A DNA stretch of 64,000 nt from Vaginisenegalia massiliensis (GTDB taxonomy: Bacteria > Bacillota > Bacilli > Lactobacillales > Aerococcaceae): assembly GCF_900604935.1 (NCBI RefSeq), contig NZ_UWPC01000001.1, forward strand, positions 62,001 to 126,000, read 5' to 3'. Of this stretch, positions 9,277-18,896 are shown piece after piece. The notes below the pieces were generated by a model. The model ran no database searches. It was not told the origin of the DNA and saw only the letters and a program-made list of their open reading frames with translations. Every line of letters begins with the position of its first letter. The stretch's first letter is position 1. A program made the translations under genes and the position numbers.

Positions 9277-10140
9277 ATGGCTGATCAAATTCAATGGTTT
9301 CCTGGCCATATGGCCAAAGCAAGGCGGGAGGCCAGTGAAAAATTAAATTTAGTAGATGTTGTCATTGAACTTGTAGATGCACGGATTCCTGAATCGAGCC
9401 GCAACCCTATAATTCCTGAAATTATTAAGCAGAAACCAAAAGTATTGGTTTTAAATAAAGCGGATATGGCTGATGAAAAACAAACAAAGCTATGGTTAGC
9501 CTACTACAAAGCTCAAGGGGAGACGGCGCTAGCCATTGATGCTCAACATAATAAAGGCCTGAATCAATTAGAAAAAGCCTGTAAAGATTTGATGGCCCCT
9601 TACTTTGAAAAACAAAAAGAGAAAGGGGTTAAACCTCGTCCAATTCGGGTAATGATTCTTGGAATTCCAAATGTTGGAAAGTCGACCTTAATCAATCGTT
9701 TTGTCGGTAAAAACCAAGCTATCACCGGTAATAAACCTGGGGTAACCAAAGCTCAACGTTGGTTAAAAATGGGTAAGGTCTTTGAATTATTGGACACGCC
9801 AGGTATTTTATGGCCTAAGTTTGATGATCCTGATGTGGGCAAGAAATTAGCATTAACCGGGGCTATTAAGGATCAATTACTTCATATGGATGATTTGGCC
9901 CTTTATCTATTAAAAGTTTATACGAATCGGTATCCTCAATTATTAATTGAAAAACTTAAGCTTAATTCTGATCAAATCGCTCATTCAGAATCCCTTGTGG
10001 ATTTACTTCTGCATATTACGCAAAAAATGGGTCTTAAAGATGATTATGACCAAGCAAGTATCCGACTCGTTAATGAATACAGAAAAGCGAATTTAGGGCT
10101 TGTGACCCTTGATTTAGTACCAAGTGAGGAAATTAGTTAA
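9277..10140 (+). CDS. rbgA: Ribosome biogenesis GTPase RbgA (YlqF)
   Basis: A circularly permuted GTPase needed for late 50S subunit assembly. Motif order is permuted: G4 NKAD (VLVLNKADMAD) and G5 come before G1 (GIPNVGKSTLINRF) and G3 (LLDTPGILWPKF), diagnostic of the YlqF/YawG family. An N-terminal IQWFPGHMAKARRE motif is also diagnostic. The ATG at 9277 with AAAAGGAG upstream is the start; the in-frame extension upstream overlaps lepB. 287 residues. It overlaps rnhB by one base, the same rbgA-rnhB pairing as in B. subtilis. Confidence 0.97.
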   Translation: MADQIQWFPGHMAKARREASEKLNLVDVVIELVDARIPESSRNPIIPEIIKQKPKVLVLNKADMADEKQTKLWLAYYKAQGETALAIDAQHNKGLNQLEKACKDLMAPYFEKQKEKGVKPRPIRVMILGIPNVGKSTLINRFVGKNQAITGNKPGVTKAQRWLKMGKVFELLDTPGILWPKFDDPDVGKKLALTGAIKDQLLHMDDLALYLLKVYTNRYPQLLIEKLKLNSDQIAHSESLVDLLLHITQKMGLKDDYDQASIRLVNEYRKANLGLVTLDLVPSEEIS

Positions 10141-10952
10141 TGAAGGAAAGAAAATCGACCGCCGATTGGGCTCAAACCCTTGCTCAGGCGACTAGTTTAG
10201 ATGATCCTATTTGGCAAATGGCCCTCAATGATCCACGAAAATCGGTACAAACTTTAGTTGGGCGCTATCAAAGACAATGTCTGGCACAAGAAGAAGCACG
10301 TCAACAACATGAGCAGCGTTTGACCATTGAGCGCGATTTGTTTCAAAATAAAGGAGCTCAATATATCGCTGGAGTTGATGAGGTTGGACGAGGTCCTTTA
10401 GCTGGACCTGTTGTCACAGCTGCTGTAATTTTACCGCGAGATTGTTCTGAGTTAGTAGGGGTTAATGACTCTAAATCCATTACTGCTAAAAAGCGAGCCG
10501 AATTTGATCGACTTATTCGCCAGTATGCTTTAGCCTTTCATATTTCAGTCGTTCAAAATCCATTAATAGATGAAGTTAATATTTATCAGGCTACGCGACT
10601 AGGAATGCTCGATTCAGTTCAAAAGCTATCCATTCAACCAGATTATATTTTGTTAGATGCCATGACAATCGACAGTCCCTTACCACAAATGAGCCTGATC
10701 AAAGGAGACCAACGATCACTCTCAATTGCAGCTGCCAGTATCCTGGCCAAAGAATACCGGGATCAAATTATGAAAGAATATGGACGAATCTTTCCAGAAT
10801 ATGGGTTTGAACAACATATGGGCTATGGAACTAAACAACACTTATTAGCTTTAAAAACATACGGTAAGACAATGATTCACCGTCAGTCCTTTGCCCCTGT
10901 AGCTCAAACACAAAAACTTAATCCACAAGTTCTGGATCATTTCCTCAAATAA
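10140..10952 (+). CDS. rnhB: Ribonuclease HII
   Basis: Removes RNA from RNA-DNA hybrids and misincorporated ribonucleotides. The acidic active site is complete: Asp and Glu in GVDEVGRGPLAGP, Asp in ILLDAMTIDS and Asp in ILAKEYRDQIM. 270 residues includes an N-terminal helical extension of about 75 residues, typical of Firmicutes RnhB. The ATG overlaps the rbgA stop (TAATG). A strong terminator follows at 10959-10985, ending the group that starts near ypmS. Confidence 0.97.
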   Translation: MKERKSTADWAQTLAQATSLDDPIWQMALNDPRKSVQTLVGRYQRQCLAQEEARQQHEQRLTIERDLFQNKGAQYIAGVDEVGRGPLAGPVVTAAVILPRDCSELVGVNDSKSITAKKRAEFDRLIRQYALAFHISVVQNPLIDEVNIYQATRLGMLDSVQKLSIQPDYILLDAMTIDSPLPQMSLIKGDQRSLSIAAASILAKEYRDQIMKEYGRIFPEYGFEQHMGYGTKQHLLALKTYGKTMIHRQSFAPVAQTQKLNPQVLDHFLK

Positions 10953-10958
10953 ATTTTA

Positions 10959-10985
10959 AGCTAGGAATGTTTCCTAGCTCTTTTT
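10959..10985 (+). terminator. Intrinsic terminator after rnhB
   Basis: 9-bp perfect stem AGCTAGGAA / TTCCTAGCT with a 3-base loop (TGT), followed by CTTTTTG. Confidence 0.92.
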
Positions 10986-11013
10986 GTTTATTTATCACTT
11001 GAGGAGGGATCGT

Positions 11014-11913
11014 ATGCCTATTTCTTTGGCTGACTGTATTATTATATTAGCTCTAGCGGGGTATTCATACCGAGCTCAGTTGGATTTCGTAAGACAAATG
11101 GAAGGGCGGCTTAATCAGCAAACATTGAATTTGCCCACCTGGACATGGGCAGATTTTCTTGTCTTTTTAGAATCTTGGTCTCATTTCCAACCGTCACTTA
11201 TCCTTTCTAAAATACAATTGGATCAATACAAACAAAAATATCAGTATTTTACCTATTTCGATCCCATTTATCCTTGGGCTTGGCGTCATTTACCTGATCC
11301 ACCAATGATTCTTTATTATCGAGGTCGGCTCGAATTATTGAGCGCTCCTTGCTTATCTATTGTCGGAACTCGAAATGTCACACCGTATGGTCAACAGATG
11401 GCGCACCGAATTTCAGTCTTTTGCCAAGAACATCAATGGGTCTGTGTTTCTGGCATGGCTAAAGGAGTAGATCAGGTTGTTCATTCTAGTGCATTGGCTT
11501 ACCAAATCCCTTATACAATTGGAATTATTGCTTGCGGATTAAATAAGGTCTATCCTCGCCAACATGGAAATTTACAAAAAAGTCTTGGCCGGCATGCCTT
11601 ACTGCTTAGTGAATATGCTGATGATCAAGGCATTCAAAAATTTCACTTTATCGCTCGAAATAGGCTCGTGGCTGGTTTGAGTCCAATAACGTTAGTAATT
11701 GAAGCAGCGAAAAATAGTGGATCCTTAATTACAGCTCAATTTGCCTTACAATATAATCGTCAGGTATATGCTCTACCTGGTCGCGTAACCGATCCTTATT
11801 CTTACGGACCCAATCGATTGATAGCAGATGGGGCCTGTCCTTTTGAATCTTTTGACCGTTTTGAAGATGAGATCAAGCGGATTTTTGCTCATTTTTATGC
11901 TGAGCCTAGCTAA
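11014..11913 (+). CDS. dprA: DNA processing protein DprA (Smf)
   Basis: Loads RecA onto incoming single-stranded DNA during natural transformation. The Rossmann-like core is present: LSIVGTRNVTPYG, SGMAKGVDQVVHSSAL, TIGIIACGLNKVYPRQH, FIARNRLVAGLSP, EAAKNSGSLITAQFAL and LPGRVTDPYSYGPNRLIADGA. The ATG at 11014 is preceded by GAGGAGGG. At 299 residues it has the N-terminal SAM-like segment and core but little C-terminal extension. The position rnhB-dprA-topA is the standard Firmicutes order. Confidence 0.95.
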   Translation: MPISLADCIIILALAGYSYRAQLDFVRQMEGRLNQQTLNLPTWTWADFLVFLESWSHFQPSLILSKIQLDQYKQKYQYFTYFDPIYPWAWRHLPDPPMILYYRGRLELLSAPCLSIVGTRNVTPYGQQMAHRISVFCQEHQWVCVSGMAKGVDQVVHSSALAYQIPYTIGIIACGLNKVYPRQHGNLQKSLGRHALLLSEYADDQGIQKFHFIARNRLVAGLSPITLVIEAAKNSGSLITAQFALQYNRQVYALPGRVTDPYSYGPNRLIADGACPFESFDRFEDEIKRIFAHFYAEPS

Positions 11914-11928
11914 ATTTTGCGGAAATAT

Positions 11929-11957
11929 TTGACATACTGCCAACTTTCGCATAAGAT
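11929..11957 (+). promoter_or_regulatory. Sigma-A promoter for topA
   Basis: TTGACA (11929-11934), a 17-base spacer and TAAGAT (11952-11957). The -35 box is perfect and the distance to the topA start is 57 bases. Confidence 0.85.
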
Positions 11958-12013
11958 TGGTACGATTTAAATATCGGACTATAAGTGTCTTAGACAGAAA
12001 GGGGTAGTAGTAT

Positions 12014-14071
12014 TTGGCTTATAAATATCTCGTTATAGTCGAATCACCCACAAAAGCCAAAACCATTGATAAATACCTTGGGCGCCAATACAAAGTAGTG
12101 GCAAGTAAAGGACATTTACGTGATTTGCCTAAGAGTAAAATGGGAATTGATTTAGAAAATAATTATCAACCTGCTTATATCAGTATTCGCGGTCGTGGTG
12201 ACACGATTAAGGAATTGAGGAAATATGCTAAATCAGCTGAAAAAGTCTATTTAGCAGCCGATCCGGACCGCGAAGGGGAAGCCATTGCATGGCATTTAAG
12301 TTTTTTATTAGGTTTAGATCCTGAAGCAGAAAACCGGGTTGTATTTAATGAAATTACCAAAGACTCGGTCAAAGAAGCGTTTAAACACCCACGAAAAATT
12401 GACCAAGATCTAGTTGATGCTCAACAAGCACGCCGTATTTTAGACCGAATTGTGGGATATTCTATTTCACCACTTTTATGGAAAAAGGTCAAGAAAGGCT
12501 TAAGTGCTGGCCGGGTACAGTCAACCGCTCTAAAACTCATTATTGATCGCGAAAATGAGATTAGGGAGTTCAAACCAGAAGAATATTGGAAAATTCCATC
12601 AACTTTCAAAAAGGGTAGCCTGTCCTTTGAAGCGGAATTTTATGGTCATCAAGATAAAAAGTTGGAATTAAAGAACCAGGAAGAGGTTAACCAAGTGATG
12701 GCAGCCATAGATTTGAAGGCTGACTTTACCGTAAAAGATATTGAAGAGAAAGAACGCAAACGGAAACCAGCGCCACCATTCACTACGTCAACTCTCCAAC
12801 AAGAAGCATCTAATCGCTTAAACTTTAGAACCTATAAGACAATGATGGTAGCTCAACAGTTATATGAAGGAATTTCCTTAGGTGGTACACCAGTAGGTCT
12901 TATCACTTATATGCGTACAGATTCCACGCGTATTGCACCGAGTGCCAAAGCCATTGCTAGCGATTTTATCCAAGAACATTACGGTAAGGAATATCTAGGT
13001 CAAAATCGGAAGTTAACGAATGCTAAAGGAGCACAAGATGCTCACGAAGCAATTCGACCTTCTAACCCTAATTTAACACCAGAATCGATTCAAGATTCTC
13101 TATCCAAGGATCAGTATAAGCTGTATTCATTAATTTGGGCGCGGTTTATGGCTAGCCAAATGGCCGATGCTGTCTATGATACGGTAAAAGCGGATATTGA
13201 ACAAGCTCGGTACATCTTTAGAGCCAATGGATCAAAAATTAAATTTGCCGGCTTCTTAAAGGTTTATCCTAGCCAACAAGGCAAGGATAATTATTTACCA
13301 GAATTAAATATAGGTGATTCAGTAAAGGCAATCCAAATTGAACCGAGTCAACATTTTACTCAACCACCTGCCCGCTACACCGAAGCTAGCCTTATTAAAA
13401 CTCTTGAAGAAAATGGCGTTGGCCGGCCTTCAACCTATTCACCAACGATTGAAACTTTACGGAAACGTTATTATGTCAAACTAGTGGCAAAGCGTTTTGA
13501 ACCGACCGAGCTCGGCGAAATTGTCAATTCGATGATGAATGATTTCTTCCCTAAGATAGTAAATACCGAATTTACTGCCAAAATGGAAGAAGATCTCGAT
13601 GGGGTAGAAGAAGGAAAACAAAACTGGGTTGCCTTAATTGATCACTTCTACAAAGGCTTTGAAACAGATATACAAAAAGCCGAAGCCAATATGGAAAAAG
13701 TTCAAATAAAAGATGAACCAGCTGGTTTTGATTGTCCTGAATGCGGACATGAAATGTTAATAAAAATCGGGCGTTTCGGTAAGTTCTACGCTTGTAGTAA
13801 CTTCCCTGACTGTCGTCATACCGAAGCTATTACCAAACAGATTGGCGTGACTTGTCCTCATTGTCACCAAGGACAAGTGGTAGAACGGACATCGAAAAAG
13901 AATCGTACTTTTTACGGATGTGACCGTTATCCTGACTGCGACTTTGTCTCTTGGGATAAACCGCTTGGTCGTCAGTGTCCAAAATGCCAACATTATTTAG
14001 TTGAAAAGAATCTCAAAAAAGGAAAAGTGGTTCAATGTAGTCAATGTGATTACAAAGAAGAAACTGAGTAA
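12014..14071 (+). CDS. topA: DNA topoisomerase I
   Basis: Relaxes negative supercoils by cleaving one strand through a 5'-phosphotyrosine. Toprim domain at the N terminus ([29 protein letters not shown]); catalytic Tyr in [12 protein letters not shown] at about residue 300; C terminus with three four-cysteine zinc motifs ([16 protein letters not shown] and CPKCQHYL regions). 685 residues is typical of Firmicutes. The start codon is TTG at 12014, with AAAGGGG upstream; [15 protein letters not shown] matches the family N terminus. A terminator at 14090-14128 separates it from xerC. Confidence 0.97.
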   Translation: MAYKYLVIVESPTKAKTIDKYLGRQYKVVASKGHLRDLPKSKMGIDLENNYQPAYISIRGRGDTIKELRKYAKSAEKVYLAADPDREGEAIAWHLSFLLGLDPEAENRVVFNEITKDSVKEAFKHPRKIDQDLVDAQQARRILDRIVGYSISPLLWKKVKKGLSAGRVQSTALKLIIDRENEIREFKPEEYWKIPSTFKKGSLSFEAEFYGHQDKKLELKNQEEVNQVMAAIDLKADFTVKDIEEKERKRKPAPPFTTSTLQQEASNRLNFRTYKTMMVAQQLYEGISLGGTPVGLITYMRTDSTRIAPSAKAIASDFIQEHYGKEYLGQNRKLTNAKGAQDAHEAIRPSNPNLTPESIQDSLSKDQYKLYSLIWARFMASQMADAVYDTVKADIEQARYIFRANGSKIKFAGFLKVYPSQQGKDNYLPELNIGDSVKAIQIEPSQHFTQPPARYTEASLIKTLEENGVGRPSTYSPTIETLRKRYYVKLVAKRFEPTELGEIVNSMMNDFFPKIVNTEFTAKMEEDLDGVEEGKQNWVALIDHFYKGFETDIQKAEANMEKVQIKDEPAGFDCPECGHEMLIKIGRFGKFYACSNFPDCRHTEAITKQIGVTCPHCHQGQVVERTSKKNRTFYGCDRYPDCDFVSWDKPLGRQCPKCQHYLVEKNLKKGKVVQCSQCDYKEETE

Positions 14072-14089
14072 ATCAAGACAAGTAAAAAC

Positions 14090-14129
14090 AAGCATTAGAC
14101 GTCCATCGGATTGTCTAATGCTTATTTTT
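14090..14129 (+). terminator. Intrinsic terminator after topA
   Basis: 11-bp perfect stem AAGCATTAGAC (14090-14100) / GTCTAATGCTT (14113-14123) followed by ATTTTTG. Confidence 0.88.
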
Positions 14130-14219
14130 GTAAAAATAATCGAAGTTGTTGCAACAATTTTCACAAAAGAGTGTAAAATTACACAGAAAATCGGTACAAT
14201 AGAATGAGGTGGTGGAACC

Positions 14220-15143
14220 ATGGATCAAGAATTAAATCAGTTTATCCATTATTTAGCAGATGAACGTCGCTATTCAAATGAAACTGTTCAAGCATACCAA
14301 CGTGATCTAGACGAATTCGTACAGTTTATTAGGCTGAGCCAAGCAACTCCACTGGCAGAAATAAGCTATCAAGATATGCGATTGTATTTAGCCCATCTAA
14401 ATGAACGAGGTTTGGCACCTAATTCTATCAGTCGAAAATTATCAGCCTTACGTTCTTTTTTCCGTTATTGTTTAAAACAAAGCTATATCGAAGCCAATCC
14501 CATGGAACTTATTCAATTTCGCCCGAAAGAACAACGTTTGCCTGAATTTTTTTATGAAAAAGAAGTAGATCAATTGCTTAAAGCAGCCGCTAATCCGGCT
14601 ATTCCTTATCCATTACGCAATCGAGCGATCGTAGAAATTTTATACGCTACTGGCATGCGGGTCAGCGAATGCTGCCAACTAAGGCTAGAACAAGTTAATT
14701 TAACTGTTCAGTTGATTCGAGTAGTAGGTAAAGGGCAAAAAGAACGCATTGTTCCTTTAGGAGATGCAGCTGTCTTCGCTATTCAAGCTTATTTAGATCA
14801 AGAAAGACCCGATTTGTGTGCAAAGAAAGATCTATCACTTTCCAGTGACCGCGTATTTTTGTCTGATAAAGGCCAAGAGTTACAACCCGCACAAATTCGG
14901 CGCTTGTTAAACCGTATCGTTAAGGAAGCTGGCCTTAATATAGCCATTCATCCCCATAAAATGCGACATACATTTGCTACCCATCTTTTAAACCACGGGG
15001 CTGATATGCGTAGTGTTCAAGAACTATTGGGGCACGCCGATTTATCATCCACTCAGATATACACTCATGTAACCAAGGATCGGTTACGAAAAAGTTATTT
15101 AGCGGCTCATCCAAGAGCTCACCGTCAAACAAAGGAGGATTAA
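14220..15143 (+). CDS. xerC: Tyrosine recombinase XerC (CodV)
   Basis: Site-specific recombinase resolving chromosome dimers at dif. 307 residues, with the N-terminal SAM-like core-binding domain (residues 1-90) and catalytic domain. Active-site residues: Arg in [12 protein letters not shown], His-x-x-Arg in [28 protein letters not shown] with the nucleophilic Tyr. ATG at 14220 follows GAGGTGGTGG. hslV begins two bases after its stop region, so xerC-hslV-hslU are probably one transcript, as in the Bacillus codV-clpQ-clpY operon; trmFO, which lies between topA and codV in Bacillus, is absent here. Confidence 0.93.
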   Translation: MDQELNQFIHYLADERRYSNETVQAYQRDLDEFVQFIRLSQATPLAEISYQDMRLYLAHLNERGLAPNSISRKLSALRSFFRYCLKQSYIEANPMELIQFRPKEQRLPEFFYEKEVDQLLKAAANPAIPYPLRNRAIVEILYATGMRVSECCQLRLEQVNLTVQLIRVVGKGQKERIVPLGDAAVFAIQAYLDQERPDLCAKKDLSLSSDRVFLSDKGQELQPAQIRRLLNRIVKEAGLNIAIHPHKMRHTFATHLLNHGADMRSVQELLGHADLSSTQIYTHVTKDRLRKSYLAAHPRAHRQTKED

Positions 15144-15144
15144 T

Positions 15145-15675
15145 ATGACAACAATTTGCGCAGTGAAAAAAGGTAACCAAGTGGCTATGGCTGGTGATGG
15201 CCAAGTAACAATGGGAGAAAGTATCATTATGAAAGGCAGTGCGCGAAAACTACGCCGCATCTACAATCAACAAGTCATTGTGGGTTTTGCTGGTGGGGTA
15301 GCCGATGCGATTACTCTATCAGAAATGTTTGAAGAGAAGTTACAAGCTCATCAAGGTCAGTTGACACGAGCAGCTGTAGAAGTAGCTAAACAATGGCGAA
15401 CGGATCGCTCTTTGCAAAAGTTAGAAGCTTTATTAATAGTTATGGATCGCGAATCTATCTTATTGGTATCGGGAACAGGCGAAATCATAGAACCTGATGA
15501 TGGCGTATTAACCATTGGCTCAGGCGGAAACTATGCACTAGCAGCTGCTAGAGCCATGTTGCGAACAGATAGTCAATTAAGCGCTGAAGAAATTGCTCGC
15601 CAATCCTTAGAAATCGCGAGCGAAATAGATGTCTTCACCAATAATCACATTCTAGTTGAAACATTTGAAAAGTGA
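15145..15675 (+). CDS. hslV: HslV (ClpQ) protease subunit
   Basis: Proteasome-like peptidase that forms a dodecamer capped by HslU. After Met removal the N-terminal Thr of TTICAVKKG would be the nucleophile; the motifs [33 protein letters not shown] and [27 protein letters not shown] are all conserved. 176 residues. Bacillus ClpQ uses a Ser nucleophile, whereas this one keeps the commoner Thr. The gene follows xerC directly and its stop nearly abuts the hslU ribosome binding site. Confidence 0.96.
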   Translation: MTTICAVKKGNQVAMAGDGQVTMGESIIMKGSARKLRRIYNQQVIVGFAGGVADAITLSEMFEEKLQAHQGQLTRAAVEVAKQWRTDRSLQKLEALLIVMDRESILLVSGTGEIIEPDDGVLTIGSGGNYALAAARAMLRTDSQLSAEEIARQSLEIASEIDVFTNNHILVETFEK

Positions 15676-15683
15676 GGTATCCC

Positions 15684-17093
15684 ATGCAAAACCTAAGTCC
15701 ACGAGAAATTGTTAATGAATTAAATAAATATATTGTCGGTCAAGACCAAGCAAAACGAGCCGTTGCTATTGCTTTGCGTAATCGTATTCGCCGGTTGAAA
15801 TTAGATGCAGAAATGAAACAAGAAGTAAAACCCAAAAATTTGTTAATGATCGGCCCAACTGGGGTCGGCAAAACAGAGATTGCTCGCCGTTTAGCCTCTA
15901 TAGCGCAAGCTCCTTTTGTAAAAGTTGAGGCGACCAAGTATACCGAAGTCGGCTATGTTGGTCGTGATGTAGAATCAATGGTCCGCGACCTTGTTGAAAA
16001 CAGCATTCGCATTGTTAAGAAACAACAACAAGCCAAAGTTCATGATCAAGCTTATGAGCAAGCTATTAAGCGCATTGCCCAAGCGCTTAAACCAGGAAAA
16101 ATTCCACCTAAAAAAGAACCCGCTTCAATGACAAACGCTTTTGGCATACCCAATTTTAGCGAAATGTTTAAACAATTAAACCCAGACAATTCTGAAGAAC
16201 CCGAAGAAATTGTAACCGAGGAATTAGCCGCTACTCGCCGGGCAATTGAACAACAAATTCGCGACCATAAACTTGATCAACACCAAGTAACCATACGGAT
16301 GCAAGAGAAGAAAGTTTCGCTTGGACATTCAAATCCGGCCATGGAACAAATGATGGAGATGCAAGAAAGTATTAATCTTTTTAAACCGAAAAAGAAAATT
16401 GAACGCACCGTATCGGTCAAAGAAGCATTAGATTTGCTGACTGAGGAAGAAGCAGATAAACTCCTAAATCAGGATGATATTAATCAAAAAGCCTTAATGC
16501 TAGCTCAAGAGAAGGGTATCATCTTTATTGATGAAATGGATAAAATCGCAAGTAAAAATCAACATAGTGGTGAAGTAAGCCGTCAAGGTGTCCAACGGGA
16601 TATTTTGCCAATTGTTGAAGGAAGCCAAATTCAAACCAAATACGGATTAATTTCAACAGACCATATCTTGTTTATTGGCTCAGGTGCTTTCCATGTGGCT
16701 AAACCATCAGATTTAATTCCTGAATTACAAGGTCGATTCCCTATTCGTGTTCATCTAGATGATTTGAATAAAGATGACTTCGTTAAAATCCTGACTGAAC
16801 CAAAAAATGCTTTAGTTAAGCAATATCAAGCTCTTTTAGCTACTGAGGATGTAACAGTAACCTTCAATGAGGAGGCGATTGAGCACATGGCAGAATATGC
16901 CGTTCAATTAAATGAGCAGACAGATAATATCGGCGCGCGACGCTTACATACGATTTTAGAAACACTATTAGAAGAATTACTTTTCGAAGCTTCTGAAATG
17001 GCCTTAGCCCAAATCGAAATTACTGCTCCATATGTCGATGCCAAGCTAGCTAAGATAGTCGAAAATAAAGATCTTAGTCATTATATTTTGTAA
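15684..17093 (+). CDS. hslU: HslU (ClpY) ATPase subunit
   Basis: AAA+ unfoldase partner of HslV. Walker [16 protein letters not shown], pore loop GYVGRD, Walker [13 protein letters not shown], sensor and C-terminal residues ([22 protein letters not shown]; ends SHYIL) are present; the I domain lies between about residues 110 and 235. The ATG at 15684 gives [20 protein letters not shown], the expected N terminus, with GTGAGG upstream; the in-frame GTG at 15672 is too close to the hslV end to be preferred. 469 residues. The gene codY, which follows clpY in Bacillus, is replaced here by an aldose epimerase. Confidence 0.96.
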   Translation: MQNLSPREIVNELNKYIVGQDQAKRAVAIALRNRIRRLKLDAEMKQEVKPKNLLMIGPTGVGKTEIARRLASIAQAPFVKVEATKYTEVGYVGRDVESMVRDLVENSIRIVKKQQQAKVHDQAYEQAIKRIAQALKPGKIPPKKEPASMTNAFGIPNFSEMFKQLNPDNSEEPEEIVTEELAATRRAIEQQIRDHKLDQHQVTIRMQEKKVSLGHSNPAMEQMMEMQESINLFKPKKKIERTVSVKEALDLLTEEEADKLLNQDDINQKALMLAQEKGIIFIDEMDKIASKNQHSGEVSRQGVQRDILPIVEGSQIQTKYGLISTDHILFIGSGAFHVAKPSDLIPELQGRFPIRVHLDDLNKDDFVKILTEPKNALVKQYQALLATEDVTVTFNEEAIEHMAEYAVQLNEQTDNIGARRLHTILETLLEELLFEASEMALAQIEITAPYVDAKLAKIVENKDLSHYIL

Positions 17094-17105
17094 GGTGGCA
17101 ACGTT

Positions 17106-17996
17106 ATGATTACATTAGAAAATAAACAATTACGCGTCCAAATTGATGAAATTGGTGCGGAAATTAAGTCAGTAAAACGCCTTAGTGACGGTTATGAATA
17201 TATCTGGCAAGGTAATCCGACATATTGGCGCCGTTCTGCCCCTGTCTTATTTCCCGTTGTAGGTGGTTTAAAAGAGGGGACCTATCAATATCAAGGTCAA
17301 ACTTATAGTTTACCCAATCATGGATTTGCTCGCGATATGCAATTTGAACTACAAAGCCGCAATCAGCAACATACGGCTTCATTTTGTTTGAAGAGCAATG
17401 ATCAAACCCAACAAATGTATCCTTTTGATTTTTCATTGCAAATTAATTACGTGTTATATTTTAATCAAATTACAATTTCATATGAGATTTTAAATCCATC
17501 AAGTCAGGAGCGTTTATATTATTCAATTGGCGGTCATCCAGCGTTTAATGTCTCATTAAATCCTGATCAAAATAATGAATTTGATCAAGTGAAAACTAAA
17601 ATTGAACCAGCTGGCAAATATCTTCATCTTCCAATCGATAAAGAAGGCTTCATTAATTTAGATAAGGCTAAATATGTCGATACGTCCGAATTAACTATTC
17701 TCCATAAGACTTTCCGCAAAGACGCCTTAGTTTTTCAATTAGGTCAACAAGCGACCACAACATTATTGGATTATAAAAATAAGGTCAAAATTAGCCTGAA
17801 ACAAGATGGAATGCCCTATGTAGGTATCTGGTCTCCTTATCCAAAAAAAGCAAGCTTTGTTTGTATCGAACCTTGGGCTGGCATTGCTGATACCAATGAA
17901 ACCAATGGCGATTTAATTAGTAAAATGGGCATTCACTACTTAGACCCTAATCAAATTAAAGCCTACGATTATTCGATTAGTTTTGAAACCATTTAA
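17106..17996 (+). CDS. Aldose 1-epimerase family protein (LacX-like)
   Basis: 296 residues of the galactose mutarotase/LacX fold. The family pattern is clear: ENKQLRVQIDEIGAEIKSV at the start, YWRRSAPVLFPVVGGL, the catalytic His in YSLPNHGFARDMQF, GGHPAFNV with the second His, and the catalytic Glu in CIEPWAGIAD. LacX-like members interconvert sugar anomers, but the substrate is not known. AAGGTGG precedes the ATG 12 bases after hslU, suggesting read-through from the xerC-hslVU operon. A strong terminator follows. Confidence 0.88.
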   Translation: MITLENKQLRVQIDEIGAEIKSVKRLSDGYEYIWQGNPTYWRRSAPVLFPVVGGLKEGTYQYQGQTYSLPNHGFARDMQFELQSRNQQHTASFCLKSNDQTQQMYPFDFSLQINYVLYFNQITISYEILNPSSQERLYYSIGGHPAFNVSLNPDQNNEFDQVKTKIEPAGKYLHLPIDKEGFINLDKAKYVDTSELTILHKTFRKDALVFQLGQQATTTLLDYKNKVKISLKQDGMPYVGIWSPYPKKASFVCIEPWAGIADTNETNGDLISKMGIHYLDPNQIKAYDYSISFETI

Positions 17997-18010
17997 CTCT
18001 GAATAGCCTC

Positions 18011-18057
18011 AGGCAAGGAAGTATATCCATGATATATTTCTTTGCTTGAGCTTTTTT
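18011..18057 (+). terminator. Intrinsic terminator after the LacX-like gene
   Basis: A 16-bp stem (18011-18026 with 18032-18047, three G-U pairs) and a five-base loop, then GAGCTTTTTT. Confidence 0.88.
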
Positions 18058-18060
18058 GCA

Positions 18061-18093
18061 TAAAAAAATCGCCATAGCGAAAAGCTTGACGAT
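18061..18093 (-). terminator. Intrinsic terminator after plsY
   Basis: On the minus strand ATCGTC / GGCGAT plus AGC/GCT pair, followed by seven T residues (A run at 18062-18068 on the plus strand). It ends the plsY transcript. Confidence 0.65.
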
Positions 18094-18126
18094 TGCAAAC
18101 TTATTCAATTAAGAGGAAGCGAGTTT

Positions 18127-18735
18127 CTATTTTCGGGAACGAAGGCCAAAACCAACACGATTTTCATTTCCCATCATTAAACGCCCAATATTAGCCCGGT
18201 GACGATAACACATAAATAGAGCCATCAATACAAATCCGATACCAACCACTTTGTCATTAACGAAAATTAATAAGCCAATACTTGTAAGGGAATAACTTAA
18301 CATACTAGCTAAGCTGACCGTTGAGCTTAGCCAGAGTATCAGTCCAAATAAAGCGACCATAATCAAGCCAGTCGTAAAGTGATAAGCTAAAAGGATACCA
18401 ATCGAAGTCGCAACAACTTTGCCGCCTCTAAAGTCTGCAAAAAGAGGGTAGGCGTGACCTAAAACAGCGGCCAAAGCAACACTCATCCAGATTAGTGAGA
18501 TTTGAGGGTATAAATGGTGAGCAAGATAAAAAGGGATAGCACCTTTCAACAAATCAACCAAGGTAACAAAAATAGCCGCTTTTTTACCAAAATTACGACC
18601 GATATTGGTTGCACCGCTATTATGGCTACCAAGTTCACGAACATCAACGGCGTGACGATAAGTTGAATACCAAACCCCAGTGGGAATAGAACCAGCTAAA
18701 TAGCCTACTATAGGCCAAATGATATATGACAGCAT
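18127..18735 (-). CDS. plsY: Acyl-phosphate:glycerol-3-phosphate acyltransferase
   Basis: Transfers an acyl group from acyl phosphate to glycerol-3-phosphate, the first committed step of phospholipid synthesis in Gram-positives. 202 residues with about five membrane helices. The three motifs are present: GSIPTGVWYS, GSHNSGATNIGRNFG and HAYPLFADFRGGKVVATSIG. The ATG at 18735 is preceded by AAGGAGG; an in-frame ATG 18 bases further upstream has no such site. It is divergent from parE, the same plsY/parE arrangement as in Bacillus and many lactic acid bacteria. Confidence 0.96.
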   Translation of the reverse strand: MLSYIIWPIVGYLAGSIPTGVWYSTYRHAVDVRELGSHNSGATNIGRNFGKKAAIFVTLVDLLKGAIPFYLAHHLYPQISLIWMSVALAAVLGHAYPLFADFRGGKVVATSIGILLAYHFTTGLIMVALFGLILWLSSTVSLASMLSYSLTSIGLLIFVNDKVVGIGFVLMALFMCYRHRANIGRLMMGNENRVGFGLRSRK

Positions 18736-18826
18736 AAATTCCTCCTTAAACACGCTCTTATTTTACCATGAAAGTGGCGTCTTGTGCGTAATATAGCGTT
18801 AAATTCATTATATTCTTGTCAGATGA

Positions 18827-18856
18827 TTGAATTAATAAGGCTTTGTTTGTTATGAT
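18827..18856 (+). promoter_or_regulatory. Promoter for parE-parC
   Basis: TTGAAT (18827-18832), an 18-base spacer and TATGAT (18851-18856), the latter preceded by TG-N (extended -10). It lies 40 bases upstream of the parE start. Confidence 0.65.
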
Positions 18857-18896
18857 ACTAGAGTTATGAGATACAAATGAGAGAATGAGGTGTACG

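Noticed and set aside
13997-14221. Short frames over the end of topA and the topA-xerC gap on both strands
   Set aside because: They are mirror images of the terminator region and the zinc-finger end of topA, with no start signals.
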